A DNA stretch of 64,000 bases from Bradyrhizobium sp. RD5-C2 (GTDB lineage Bacteria; Pseudomonadota; Alphaproteobacteria; Rhizobiales; Xanthobacteraceae): the NCBI RefSeq assembly GCF_019972155.1, contig NZ_BOVL01000007.1, positions 124,001 through 188,000 of the forward strand. The letters are read 5' to 3'. This document shows positions 25,246-34,313 of the stretch, piece after piece. Every line of letters begins with the position of its first letter. Positions within the stretch are counted from its first letter, which is position 1. A program made the translations under genes and the position numbers. The notes under the pieces are model-generated. The model was given only the letters and a program-made list of their open reading frames with translations. It was not told the DNA's origin and ran no database searches.

Positions 25246-26461
25246 GGCCGTGCTCCGCTTCGTCCTTCTCGACCTCGGCCTTCAATGTAAAGGTGTTCTG
25301 CACCGCGATGGTCTCGCCGGCGGCAAGACCCGCGACGATTTCGATGTCGTCGTCGTCCTCGCGACCGGTCCGCACCGATCTCGCCTCGAAGCCGTCGGCA
25401 TCACGCACGAATACGGTCGGCGTGCCCTTGATGGTTTGAATGGCCTTCTTCGAGACCATCACGGTGGACGGCGCGCCTGACAGTGGGACCTCCGCGGTGA
25501 CGAAGGTGCCCGGCTTCCAGCGGTGCTCCTTGTTGGGCATGGTCGCGATCACACGGGCATTGCGGGTCTCGCGGTCGAGCAGGGGGCTGACGAAGATCAC
25601 GCCGGCATTGGCTTCATCCTCGGTGCCGATGGCGCGGATCTTGACCGAAACGCCTTCGCGGACCGCGCCGATGTCTTCGGGCGACACCGCCAGATCGACC
25701 CAGATGTCATCGAGATTGACGATGACGTAGAGCTCGCTTTCCTGGCCTTCGCGCCCGATCAGTCCGCCGAGATCGACCCGTCGTTCGGACACCCGGCCGC
25801 TGATCGGTGCGCGCAGGAACTGCGTCCGCAGGCTTTCCGGCGGCTGGTTCGGCAGATCGGCGATCTCGCTTTCCGACAGACCCAGCGCAAACAGCTTCTG
25901 CCGCGCGCCGTCGAGCTTGATCTGGGCGTCGTTCGCGGTCAGCCGCGTGCGCAGGAACTCGTTTTCCGAGACGATGCGGGTCTCGACCAGCGTCTTCTGC
26001 CTGGCATAGAGAGTTTGCTGGAGATCGTTGGTGAGCCGCGCGGCGAGGTATTCGCTTTTGGCGTCGGCGACCTCGCGGCTTTCGATCGCAGCGACGATCT
26101 CGCCTTTCTCGACCACGTCGCCGAGACGCTTGCGCAGTTCCGTAACAGTCCCGAGCACGCGCACGGAGACGCGGCCAATGTGGTCGGCGTCGGGGATCAG
26201 CGATCCCGGCGCGAGGAAATGCCGCTTCAGCATGCCGCCGCTGGCTGGCGCGAGCGTGATGCCGGATTCACGAATCTGGTCTTCGCTCAGCTCGATATGT
26301 CCCGGAGCCTCATGCGTGGCCTCAACCTTCGGTACGCCGGTGACCGCAGTCTCCTGCGTCGTGGCCGGGAACTTGACCGGCCAGCCGATCCATCCGGCCG
26401 CCAGCATGATCAGTGCAATGCCGGCAGCCACGCCGGCGAAAAATAGAACAACCCGTTTCAT
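25238..26461 (-). CDS. CzcB-like periplasmic adaptor of the RND pump
   Basis: ATG 26461 follows GGAGAGG; longer readings add 16 residues without signal. The 407-residue product has an N-terminal membrane anchor (residues 4-26), a lipoyl/barrel-sandwich half-motif (V-V-E-K-G-E-I-V-A-A-I-E-S-R-E), a helical hairpin (about 125-185), a second half (L-R-A-P-I-S-G-R-V), and a beta-barrel. The C-terminal E-H-G-H-D tail is a possible metal site. It links CzcA to an outer membrane channel. It overlaps czcA by 8 bases, showing translational coupling. Confidence 0.93.
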   Translation of the reverse strand: MKRVVLFFAGVAAGIALIMLAAGWIGWPVKFPATTQETAVTGVPKVEATHEAPGHIELSEDQIRESGITLAPASGGMLKRHFLAPGSLIPDADHIGRVSVRVLGTVTELRKRLGDVVEKGEIVAAIESREVADAKSEYLAARLTNDLQQTLYARQKTLVETRIVSENEFLRTRLTANDAQIKLDGARQKLFALGLSESEIADLPNQPPESLRTQFLRAPISGRVSERRVDLGGLIGREGQESELYVIVNLDDIWVDLAVSPEDIGAVREGVSVKIRAIGTEDEANAGVIFVSPLLDRETRNARVIATMPNKEHRWKPGTFVTAEVPLSGAPSTVMVSKKAIQTIKGTPTVFVRDADGFEARSVRTGREDDDDIEIVAGLAAGETIAVQNTFTLKAEVEKDEAEHGHD

Positions 26462-26574
26462 ATGCGCCTCTCCGCAGCGCATGCCGATGGCCCTGCGCTG
26501 TTGCGACATCGATCTGTGCGGAAGCGTGCGCGCTACCGGATGGCAGCGGCGTACGGCCGGTCATGCCGACCGGA

Positions 26575-26943
26575 TCAGGCGCGGGGTGGTTTGAAGGGGG
26601 AGAGGCGATCGGCCGACGCCGGCAGCCTGATGCTGCTGTCGTCATAACTATGCGGCGCATAAGCGATCGGGAATGCCGTCTCCTGCGGCGCCACCGAGGC
26701 GACGTGCGTCAGGCAGTGATCGCCGTGCAGTGCGGCCGGATGCGCGGGAGCCTTGCCGCCGGTGTCGTTGATGGACTGTGCGATCGAGAAGCTCGGAGCC
26801 GCATCGTCATCGCCGTCGAAGGCCCAGCCGTGGAAGAACGACAGCACCAGCGCAAGCGAAATCAGCCCCGCAAGCAGGCTGCGCCAGCGGCGCGATCCTG
26901 TTGCATGAGTGGAAGGCTGAATCATGGTGCGCGAAGCGTCCAT
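26575..26943 (-). CDS. Small exported protein leading the metal-efflux operon, 122 aa
   Basis: The product has a basic N-terminus, a hydrophobic segment (about 24-42) that can be a signal or anchor, then an acidic stretch (F-D-G-D-D-D) and a H-G-D-H-C-L-T-H-V-A motif, which may bind metal ions; this is inference. It precedes the adaptor gene by 113 bases on the same strand, so it is probably part of the operon. Similar short proteins stand before czc genes in related bacteria. The start could also be an in-frame ATG six codons later. Confidence 0.6.
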   Translation of the reverse strand: MDASRTMIQPSTHATGSRRWRSLLAGLISLALVLSFFHGWAFDGDDDAAPSFSIAQSINDTGGKAPAHPAALHGDHCLTHVASVAPQETAFPIAYAPHSYDDSSIRLPASADRLSPFKPPRA

Positions 26944-27017
26944 GGGCTCTAATTAGCGCCGCGACCGCGCGCATTCAAGTTCAAGTCCGCGACAGATTAG
27001 CCGTGGATACTATAACG

Positions 27018-27245
27018 TTACACGCTTTCAGCGGTTCGGCGCATCAGCCAGCGGCGCGCGGCGACGACGGCCCAGATCGCTTCGACCAGGCCGAACGGCC
27101 AGGCGCCCTGCAGGAAACCGTAGGCCGAGCCGAGCGCGCAGGAGATCGCGAAGGCCAGGATGAACCACGGGCTGCGATCCTCGGCTGCGTAGCAGACGAG
27201 CATCATGGTCACGGCGAACAAACCGAACAGCGTGAGCGCATCCAT
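27018..27245 (-). CDS. Small membrane protein, 75 aa
   Basis: The product begins M-D-A-L-T-L-F-G-L-F-A-V and has three short hydrophobic segments, with V-C-Y-A-A-E-D-R-S-P-W-F between the first two and G-F-L-Q-G-A-W-P-F-G-L-V-E-A-I-W near the end. The pattern is familiar from small inner membrane proteins of Bradyrhizobium with no known role. It is divergent from the ArsI-like gene. The longer frame back to 27746 overlaps that gene and was rejected. Confidence 0.7.
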   Translation of the reverse strand: MDALTLFGLFAVTMMLVCYAAEDRSPWFILAFAISCALGSAYGFLQGAWPFGLVEAIWAVVAARRWLMRRTAESV

Positions 27246-27338
27246 TCCGCAGCAGGACTCCTGTTGTAACGCCGTTGATATCTGAGCATGCTTGGGTTGG
27301 AATATCCATCCAGCGTCGCCGCCCGAAGGGATTGCCCC

Positions 27339-27833
27339 ATGAAGCGCATGCATGTTCACGTCGCCGTCAAGGACATCCAACAATCGGTCGGCTTCTACTC
27401 GGCGTTGTTCGGCGCCGAACCGACGGTCGTGAAATCCGATTATGCCAAATGGATGCTCGACGATCCCCGCGTCAACTTTGCGATCTCGACCCGTGGCCGC
27501 GAGCCGGGGCTCGATCATCTCGGCATTCAGGTGGAGAGCGCCGAGGAGCTCGGCGAGGTCTATGGCCGGCTGCGTCAGGCGGGCGGCGAGGTGATAGAGC
27601 AGGGCCAGACCGTGTGCTGCTATGCCAGGTCCGAGAAGTCGTGGATCGATGATCCCGCGGGGATTGCGTGGGAGACCTTCCATACGATGGGTGAGAGCAT
27701 CGTCTATGGCGACGGCAGCGGCGAGCGGACCGCGCGCGTCGCGCACGAGAAGCAGGATACCAAGCAGAGCGCCTGTTGTACGCCGCAGCCGCAGGCCGCG
27801 CCGCCCGAGGCTTCAGCCTGCTGCGGATCCTAA
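27339..27833 (+). CDS. ArsI/CadI-type glyoxalase-fold enzyme (candidate C-As lyase)
   Basis: This vicinal-oxygen-chelate protein of 164 residues starts M-K-R-M-H-V-H-V-A-V and has the family blocks F-Y-S-A-L-F-G, D-H-L-G-I-Q-V-E and V-C-C-Y-A near residue 93. In ArsI the paired cysteines of this C-C-Y-A motif and nearby His/Glu bind trivalent organoarsenicals, and the enzyme cleaves the carbon-arsenic bond with Fe(II) and oxygen. The His (near 5 and 62) and the C-C pair are all present. The tail is Cys-rich (S-A-C-C-T, S-A-C-C-G-S) and could hold metalloid. It lies 25 kb away from the arsenic operon. Confidence 0.85.
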   Translation: MKRMHVHVAVKDIQQSVGFYSALFGAEPTVVKSDYAKWMLDDPRVNFAISTRGREPGLDHLGIQVESAEELGEVYGRLRQAGGEVIEQGQTVCCYARSEKSWIDDPAGIAWETFHTMGESIVYGDGSGERTARVAHEKQDTKQSACCTPQPQAAPPEASACCGS

Positions 27834-27981
27834 GCTCGAGGCGATCGTAGAGGCTTGCGCCGAGACACGGCCAGGGCAGCCGTCGCGTCGGCGCAGCCGG
27901 CTACCGCTGTAAGCAAATGCTTAATGCCTGCGACATATTATCTCAGCGACGACTCCCCTCCGTGCTAACAGCCCCCTAACC

Positions 27982-28488
27982 ATGCGGCTTTTGCCAATCA
28001 AGGATCCTGAGCGGTCCTGGCGTCTCATCAAGGCACAATGGAAGAAGGACGCTGAAGGCGTCGGAGAGGATTTTGCCACCTTTGGCGGCATCGGTGCCTT
28101 TGAAGCGCTGACCGCCAGGGAAGGTGACAGTCAGGGACTGTATCACCTGACCGACGGCGAACGGGTTCACGCGGTCTGCCAGGTCAGGCGTCTCCTGATG
28201 AGCCGATACACGTCGCCGGCGCTGAGCGCGCGTTTCGTCAATGTGTCTCCGATCTACGATCTCGGCCTCGCCGATATCGGCGATTACGCGCAGATGCTCG
28301 TGGCGCTGTTCTCCGGCGTCGTCTGGCTGTCGCGTGACGCGCTGGCGGCCAGCCACATCCGGTTTCTCCTCAAGAGTCCGGGCGACTCGCAATTCTTCGC
28401 CGCGCTCAAGGCCGCGACGCCGTTCTCGCCATTCTCGAAGTTCAGCATCGAGGGCGCGTTGATCGAGTGCAGCCTGAAGGAGGCCTGA
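27982..28488 (+). CDS. Conserved hypothetical protein, 168 aa
   Basis: The protein is soluble with an alpha-beta composition and no signal peptide. Visible blocks are P-I-K-D-P-E-R-S-W-R-L-I-K, H-L-T-D-G-E-R-V-H-A-V-C-Q-V-R-R-L-L-M-S and F-R/S-G-V-V-W-L-S-R. No known domain was recognised, and no close partner gene suggests a function. The ATG at 27982 is not preceded by a clear ribosome-binding site. Confidence 0.6.
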   Translation: MRLLPIKDPERSWRLIKAQWKKDAEGVGEDFATFGGIGAFEALTAREGDSQGLYHLTDGERVHAVCQVRRLLMSRYTSPALSARFVNVSPIYDLGLADIGDYAQMLVALFSGVVWLSRDALAASHIRFLLKSPGDSQFFAALKAATPFSPFSKFSIEGALIECSLKEA

Positions 28489-28541
28489 GCGGTCGCGTCC
28501 TGAGGATGCCCGTGCCGATCTCGCTCAGCTACTCATCCACC

Positions 28542-28557
28542 TTAACAGTCCGATAAC
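28542..28557 (+). promoter_or_regulatory. CtrA-like box upstream of the GGDEF/EAL gene
   Basis: TTAA (28542-28545), seven bases, ATAAC (28553-28557): one mismatch to TTAA-N7-TTAAC. It is 62 bases upstream of the start at 28620. Binding is inferred. Confidence 0.4.
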
Positions 28558-28619
28558 TGACTTTCCTAACGAGCCCTTGGGTTGTGTTCCCTTAGAAGGG
28601 CACCCGCAGGGGCAGGAAA

Positions 28620-31331
28620 ATGTCGGTTGTGTCAACGAACAGCGTGAAGCCGGAGCACCGGCGGCTGTCGATCAAGGGTGTGTTGCGCGCCACCAGGATG
28701 GGCGCCATTCAGTGGCTCGTCCTGAGCGCAGCGCTGCTGGTGCTCGCCATCACGCTCGGCACCGGCTATCTCGCGCTGCAGTTTCGCGAGCGCGCGCTGG
28801 AGATGTCCGAACGCGAGCTCAACAACACCGCGCTTCTGCTGTCGCGACATTTCGACCAGCAGCTCAGCGACCTCCAGCATGTCCACGACGACATCGTGAA
28901 CTATCTGCGGTCGGAGCAGGTCGAGACCGCCGATCAGTTCGAAAAGAACATGTCGCTGCTGAGCGCCCACGAGATGCTGCGCACGCGGCTGGCCGCGCTG
29001 CCGCATGTCGGCGGGCTCAATCTGTTCAATGCCAAGGGATGGCTGATCAACTCGTCCGAGATGTGGCCGGTGCCCGACATCAGCATTGCCGAACGGCGCT
29101 ATTTCCAGGAGTTCACCTCGGGACGGCCGACGTCGCCTGTCATCGTCGAGCCCGCGATGAGCAAGGTGACGGGCAACTGGACCACGATCTTTGCGCGCAA
29201 GATCACCGGCCGCAACGGCGAGATCATCGGCTTTGCAAGCCGCGGCGTCGAGCCCAGCCATTTCGAGGATTTCCTCGCTTCGCTGGCGCTGAACGGCGAC
29301 ACCGTGATTTCGATGATTCACCGCGACGGCACCATCATCGCGCGCTATCCGCAGGATACCGAAGTGATCGGCCGCAACATCATCAACCTGCCGGTATTCC
29401 AAAAGGGCATCAGCTTTGGCGGCAACACGTCGGGACGGTTCGTTGGCGCTTCTGGTGAGGAAAACGTCGGTGCGGTCAGATCGCTGTCGCATTTTCCGAT
29501 CCTGATCCTCGCCACCACGAAGACATCGAGCGCGCTCGAGGACTGGCGCGCCCAGACCAAGCTGCAATTCTGCGCGGCCGTGTTGGCGGTATTGGTCATC
29601 AGCTTCGCGGTCTTTTTGATCGTCCGCCAGCTGCAGCGGCAGCACGACGCGGCAAGCCGCCGGCTGTCCGAAAAGAGCCAGCATCTCGACACCGCGATCA
29701 ACACCATGACGCAGGGGCTCCTGCTGTTCGATGCCTCGGCGCGGCTTGTGATCTGCAATCAGCGCTACATCGACATGTTCGGCCTGTCGCCCGATGTCGC
29801 CAAGCCCGGCTGCGATCTGCGCGATCTGATCCTGCATCGACAGGCGCTCGGTTCATTCATCGGCGATGTCGATGAATACTGTGCGCGGTTCACCAATCCC
29901 AGGGGTGACGAAATCCGCGACTCGGTGATCATGACGCCCGACGGCCGCAGCATCCGCTTGATCTACAAGCGCGCTCCTGACGGCGGCTGGGCCACCACGC
30001 TCGAGGACGTCACCGACGGGCGGCGTGCGCAGGCGCAGATCGAGTATCTCGCGCATTACGATGCGTTGACCAATCTGCCGAACCGGACGCTGTTCCAGCG
30101 TCACGCGGAAGAATTGTTGCGCGAGGCTGTCGTCCGCGAGTTCGCGATCCATTACATCGATATCGATGAGTTCAAGCGGATCAACGACACGCTGGGTCAT
30201 CCGATCGGCGATGAATTCCTGAGACGCGTCGCCGAAAAGCTGCGCCAGTCGGTCGGATCAAACGACTTCATCGCGCGCCTCGGTGGCGACGAGTTCGCGA
30301 TCGTCCAGCATGACATCATGTCGGATGACGACGTCAGCGATCTGGTCGCGCGTGTCTATCAGTCACTGCGCACGCCGTTCGACTGCCACGGTCATTGGCT
30401 GTCGAGCGACGCCAGCATCGGCATTGCGATCGCCCCGCGCCACGGCTCCGACCTGTTCGGCCTGCTCAAATGCGCTGACCTCGCCATGTACGTGGCCAAG
30501 GCCGCCGGGCGCAGGACCTACCGCTTCTTCGATCCAGCGATGGAGAAGCAGGCCAATCTGCGCCGCGCGCTGGAGGCCGATCTGCGAACTGCGTTGGCGG
30601 AGGACCGTTTCGAGCTGCACTATCAGCCGCTGGTCGACCTGCGCAGCGACGAGGTGACCGGCTGCGAGGCGTTGCTGCGCTGGCGCCATCCGGTGCGCGG
30701 CATGATCTCGCCTGCGGAGTTCATCCCGGTCGCCGAGGAGACCGGGCTGATCGAGGAGATCGGCCAGTGGGTGTTGCGCACCGCCTGCATCGAGGCGGCG
30801 GCCTGGCCGGCGCATGTGCGCCTGGCGGTCAATGTGTCGCCGATCCAGTTCAAGTCGGAGACGCTGGCGCTGAAGGTTGCAAGCGCGCTTGCCGAGAGCG
30901 GGCTCGACCCGCGCAGGCTCGAGCTCGAGATCACCGAGGCGGTGCTGATCGCCGACGACGATGCGGCGCTGGTCACGCTCGGCCAGCTCCGCGCACTCGG
31001 CGTCCACATCGCGCTCGACGATTTCGGCACCGGCTACTCGTCGCTGCAATATCTGCAGCGCTTCCCGTTCGACAAGATCAAGATCGACCGCAGCTTCGTC
31101 AAGGAAGTGACCCGCAACAGCGGCTCGGCCTCGATCATCCGCGCGGTGGTCTCGATCGCCGCCGACCGCAACATGATCACGACAGCCGAAGGCGTCGAGA
31201 CCGATCAGCAGCGCGATACCGTGCAGATGCTCGGCTGCACGCAGATGCAGGGCTATCTGTTCAGCAAGCCGGTTCCGGCGCAGGACCTCCGGAGGCTGCT
31301 CGCGGCCGACAGCGCCGAGGACGCCGCCTAA
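28620..31331 (+). CDS. Membrane GGDEF/EAL protein with Cache and PAS domains
   Basis: The 903-residue c-di-GMP enzyme has two membrane helices (about 31-52 and 317-340) around a periplasmic Cache sensor, a PAS domain (about 355-460), a GGDEF domain with intact R-L-G-G-D-E-F near residue 553, and an EAL domain with C-E-A-L-L-R-W near 682, D-D-F-G-T-G-Y-S-S, K-I-D-R-S-F-V and A-E-G-V-E-T. Both catalytic motifs look intact, so it could make and break c-di-GMP, one side usually dominating. A CtrA-like box sits upstream. It stands alone, so its target process is unknown. Confidence 0.93.
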   Translation: MSVVSTNSVKPEHRRLSIKGVLRATRMGAIQWLVLSAALLVLAITLGTGYLALQFRERALEMSERELNNTALLLSRHFDQQLSDLQHVHDDIVNYLRSEQVETADQFEKNMSLLSAHEMLRTRLAALPHVGGLNLFNAKGWLINSSEMWPVPDISIAERRYFQEFTSGRPTSPVIVEPAMSKVTGNWTTIFARKITGRNGEIIGFASRGVEPSHFEDFLASLALNGDTVISMIHRDGTIIARYPQDTEVIGRNIINLPVFQKGISFGGNTSGRFVGASGEENVGAVRSLSHFPILILATTKTSSALEDWRAQTKLQFCAAVLAVLVISFAVFLIVRQLQRQHDAASRRLSEKSQHLDTAINTMTQGLLLFDASARLVICNQRYIDMFGLSPDVAKPGCDLRDLILHRQALGSFIGDVDEYCARFTNPRGDEIRDSVIMTPDGRSIRLIYKRAPDGGWATTLEDVTDGRRAQAQIEYLAHYDALTNLPNRTLFQRHAEELLREAVVREFAIHYIDIDEFKRINDTLGHPIGDEFLRRVAEKLRQSVGSNDFIARLGGDEFAIVQHDIMSDDDVSDLVARVYQSLRTPFDCHGHWLSSDASIGIAIAPRHGSDLFGLLKCADLAMYVAKAAGRRTYRFFDPAMEKQANLRRALEADLRTALAEDRFELHYQPLVDLRSDEVTGCEALLRWRHPVRGMISPAEFIPVAEETGLIEEIGQWVLRTACIEAAAWPAHVRLAVNVSPIQFKSETLALKVASALAESGLDPRRLELEITEAVLIADDDAALVTLGQLRALGVHIALDDFGTGYSSLQYLQRFPFDKIKIDRSFVKEVTRNSGSASIIRAVVSIAADRNMITTAEGVETDQQRDTVQMLGCTQMQGYLFSKPVPAQDLRRLLAADSAEDAA

Positions 31332-31437
31332 GCGGCTCTCGCTGAAAAGTTCCAAAAATCGACCTGCCGACCTGTCGGGCGCGGAACCGAAACCGTGGAA
31401 CCGCGTTCCATTGCGGGGCTCGACCGGCAGGCAATCA

Positions 31438-31734
31438 ATGAAGACCGCAATAACGTCCGCGGCCATGCTGTTGTTTACCTCGTGCATGGCGAACGCAGAG
31501 AGTGGCCTTGCGTCCTATTATCATGGCATCGGCAGGAGTGGCGAGATGACCTGCGCGCATCGCAAGCGGCCGTTCGGCAGCATGGTCACGGTGTCCTACC
31601 GCGGGAAATCGATCCGGTGCCGGGTCAATGACCGTGGGCCGTTCATTCGCGGGCGGATCATCGATGTCTCGACCACGGCGGCCCGCGCGCTCGGCATCCT
31701 TCAGCTCGGCGTCGCGCACGTGGAGATCGAGTAG
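31438..31734 (+). CDS. RlpA-like double-psi beta-barrel protein
   Basis: The 98-residue protein begins with a signal peptide and then G-L-A-S-Y-Y-H-G, T-C-A-H-R-K-R-P-F-G-S-M-V-T-V, V-N-D-R-G-P-F-I-R-G-R-I-I-D-V-S and A-A-R-A-L-G, the complete RlpA-type barrel including the D-R-G-P-F loop and the catalytic Asp. RlpA proteins are lytic transglycosylases that act on naked peptidoglycan, though short forms without a SPOR domain, like this one, may act differently. ATG 31438 was preferred to an upstream GTG/ATG at 31411 since it starts the signal peptide. Confidence 0.85.
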   Translation: MKTAITSAAMLLFTSCMANAESGLASYYHGIGRSGEMTCAHRKRPFGSMVTVSYRGKSIRCRVNDRGPFIRGRIIDVSTTAARALGILQLGVAHVEIE

Positions 31735-31753
31735 CGAACGGCGGGCAGCGGGA

Positions 31754-34222
31754 TCAGGGTTTTGAGGCGGTCGCCCGCTGCTCGGCGATCGCCTTGCGGA
31801 GCGTGCGCGACAGCGCCTCGACCGAATAGGGTTTCTGGATCAGCTCGAAGCCGCTATGCGCGTTCTCGGCGAGCACGTTGCTGTAGCCACTGGTCAGCAC
31901 CACCGGCAGGCCGGGAAAGCGATCGCGGATCACGCCGGCGAGCTCGACGCCATTCATGCCGGGCATGATCACGTCGGAGAACACGAGGTCGGCGGCGAAC
32001 TCGTTCTCGGAGAGGATCGACAGCGCCGCGTTGGCATTCGCCGCGCGCTTGACCGAATAACCGAGATCCTCGAGCAGCTCCGTGGAGAACTGGCCGACAT
32101 CGTCGTTGTCCTCGACCACGAGGACGCGATAGCCGCGGCCGATCGAGGCCTGCTCGATGCCGGCACTGGCCGCGACCTTGGCGTCCGCCGGGCGCATCGC
32201 CTGCGGCAGATAGATGGTAAAGGTCGCGCCTTGCCCCGGCGTAGAGGTCACTTCGATGTCGCCGTCGGATTGCTTGACGAAGCCGAAGGCCTGGCTCAGG
32301 CCGAGACCGGTTCCCTTGCCGACCTCCTTGGTGGTGAAGAACGGTTCGAAGATCGCGTCGAGATTTTCCGGCGAGATGCCGGTGCCGGTATCCTGGATCG
32401 AAACCGTCACGAAATCGCCGCTGCGCGAGGCCTGGGCGCGCAGGGCAGGGATGTGCTTGACCTTCCTGACGCCGATCGTCAGCTGGCCCTCGCCGTTCAT
32501 GGCATCGCGGCCATTGACCGCAAGATTGATCATCGCGGTCTCGAACTGGCCAATGTCGGCGATCGCAAAGCAGTCGGGATCCTCGATCCTGACCTCGATG
32601 TGAATCCGCGCGCCAGCCAGCGGGCGGATCAGTTGCACCACGCTGTCGACCTGCGTTCCGACATTGAACACTTCCGGATTGAGCGGTTGCCGGCGGGCGA
32701 ACGCCAGGAGCTGCGCGGTGAGCTTGGAGGCCCGCTCGACGGTCTCGGAGATCGCGTCGATATAGCGGCGTCGCCGCTCGTCCGGCAGCTCGCGGCGGCG
32801 CAGGAAGTCGGTCGCGGAGCGGATGATGGTGAGCAGATTGTTGAAGTCGTGCGCGACGCCGCCGGTGAGCTGGCCGACCGCTTCCATCTTCTGCGACTGC
32901 CGCAGCGCTTCCTCGCCGAGGCGCCGTTCGGTGATATCGACGGCCTCCGGCACCGCGCCGACGATGGTGCCGTGCTGGTCCTGCAACGGGCGCATGGCGA
33001 AATCGAAATACCGCTCGCCGATCGGCAGCTGCAATTGCAGCTCGATCTTGACGTCCTCGCCGCGCATCGCGGTTGCAAAGGCATTCTGGATCACGCGCGG
33101 CATGCCGTCGGTCGCGGTGAACCAGGGCGTATCCCAGAACGGCTTGCCAACGACATCCGCCGCCTCGGCGCGGATGCCGGCCAGCGCGGTCTGGTTGCTG
33201 TAGAGCAGGCCGCCATCGCGGTTGAGCAGCATCTGGTATTGGTGGCTGGTTTCCAGGATCGCGCGGGTCTGTGCTTCGCGGGATTCGAGCTGGGCGGTGC
33301 GCTCCAGGATGCGTCGCTCCAGCGACTCGTTGAGCTTGCGCAGCTCGATCTCGGCTTCCTTGGCCGCCGTGATGTCGTGGGCGACGCCGATGAAGCCGAT
33401 ATGCTTGCCGTTCGGGTCCCAGCGCGGTTGCGATTCCGAGCGCAGCCAGCGCCAATCGCCCGCGGCGTTGCGATAGCGTGCCTCGAGCACGAACGGCTTG
33501 AGCGACAATTCGCCGGTGATCTGCTCCTGCAGGATGTTCGGCAGATCATCCGGATGCAGCGCCTTGCGCCAGTCGAACACGACCGCTTCCTCGAACGGCA
33601 GGCCGAGGAAATCGAGATACGCCTGGTTGGCGAACGAGCGGGTGCGGTCGAGCTTGGTCACCCAGATCGGCACCGGCGCGCTGTCGGCGATCAGGCGGAA
33701 GCGTTCCTCGCTCTCGCGCAGGGTTTCCTGCGCCAGCATCTGATCGGTGACGTCGAGATCGGCACCGACCAGCCGCAGCGCACGGCCGTTGCGATCGCGG
33801 TCGATCTTGGCGACGACCCGGATCCAGCGGCTCTCGCCGTCGTTCGGGCGGATGATGCGGTACTCGGCGGTGTAATCCTCGCCGCCGGCCTTGAGCACGC
33901 CGAACAGGTGGCTGATGGTTCGTTCGCGATCGTCGGGGTGGATGCGCGCGACCCAGTTCTCGTAGGTCTCGTTGACCTCCTCGGGAGGCAGGCCATGCAC
34001 CAGCAGATATTCGGGGGAGCGGCGGTTGCGCACGCCGTCGCGGAAATCGATCTCGAGCCCGCCGACCCGCGCGATGCGCTGGATCCGTGCCAGCTCGGCC
34101 TCGCGCTCCTGAAGCTCGCGATGGGCGCGGTCGCGTTCGCGCGCGATCTCCTCAAGGTGCTGCCGCAGCCGTTCGGCTGCCGCAGCTTCGGGAAGCACAT
34201 CAGCGGGATCGGGTGGGGTCAT
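31754..34222 (-). CDS. Hybrid sensor histidine kinase with PAS domains and receiver
   Basis: The 822-residue protein lacks membrane helices, so it senses from the cytoplasm. From N to C it has a coiled coil, three PAS/PAC domains (about 40-165, 170-295, 320-430), a HisKA box with V-A-H-D-F-N-N-L-L near residue 454, an ATPase domain with N-L-A-V-N-G-R-D-A and G-K-G-T-G-L-G-L-S, and a receiver domain with V-V-E-D-N-D-D and the phospho-acceptor Asp in F-S-D-V-I-M-P-G near 747. The order is usual for soluble hybrid kinases of Bradyrhizobium. No response regulator or target gene is adjacent. Confidence 0.93.
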   Translation of the reverse strand: MTPPDPADVLPEAAAAERLRQHLEEIARERDRAHRELQEREAELARIQRIARVGGLEIDFRDGVRNRRSPEYLLVHGLPPEEVNETYENWVARIHPDDRERTISHLFGVLKAGGEDYTAEYRIIRPNDGESRWIRVVAKIDRDRNGRALRLVGADLDVTDQMLAQETLRESEERFRLIADSAPVPIWVTKLDRTRSFANQAYLDFLGLPFEEAVVFDWRKALHPDDLPNILQEQITGELSLKPFVLEARYRNAAGDWRWLRSESQPRWDPNGKHIGFIGVAHDITAAKEAEIELRKLNESLERRILERTAQLESREAQTRAILETSHQYQMLLNRDGGLLYSNQTALAGIRAEAADVVGKPFWDTPWFTATDGMPRVIQNAFATAMRGEDVKIELQLQLPIGERYFDFAMRPLQDQHGTIVGAVPEAVDITERRLGEEALRQSQKMEAVGQLTGGVAHDFNNLLTIIRSATDFLRRRELPDERRRRYIDAISETVERASKLTAQLLAFARRQPLNPEVFNVGTQVDSVVQLIRPLAGARIHIEVRIEDPDCFAIADIGQFETAMINLAVNGRDAMNGEGQLTIGVRKVKHIPALRAQASRSGDFVTVSIQDTGTGISPENLDAIFEPFFTTKEVGKGTGLGLSQAFGFVKQSDGDIEVTSTPGQGATFTIYLPQAMRPADAKVAASAGIEQASIGRGYRVLVVEDNDDVGQFSTELLEDLGYSVKRAANANAALSILSENEFAADLVFSDVIMPGMNGVELAGVIRDRFPGLPVVLTSGYSNVLAENAHSGFELIQKPYSVEALSRTLRKAIAEQRATASKP

Positions 34223-34313
34223 ACGCGCCGGCAACCTCTCGGCGCAGTTTCACACAGGAAGCGGCGGTTTTTCCAGCGCGATTTGCGGCGATCACTCGCC
34301 CGTCACTTGCCCC

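Noticed and set aside
27018..27746. Extending the 75-aa membrane protein to 242 codons
   Set aside because: The extra N-terminal part overlaps the ArsI-like gene on the other strand and has no motif.
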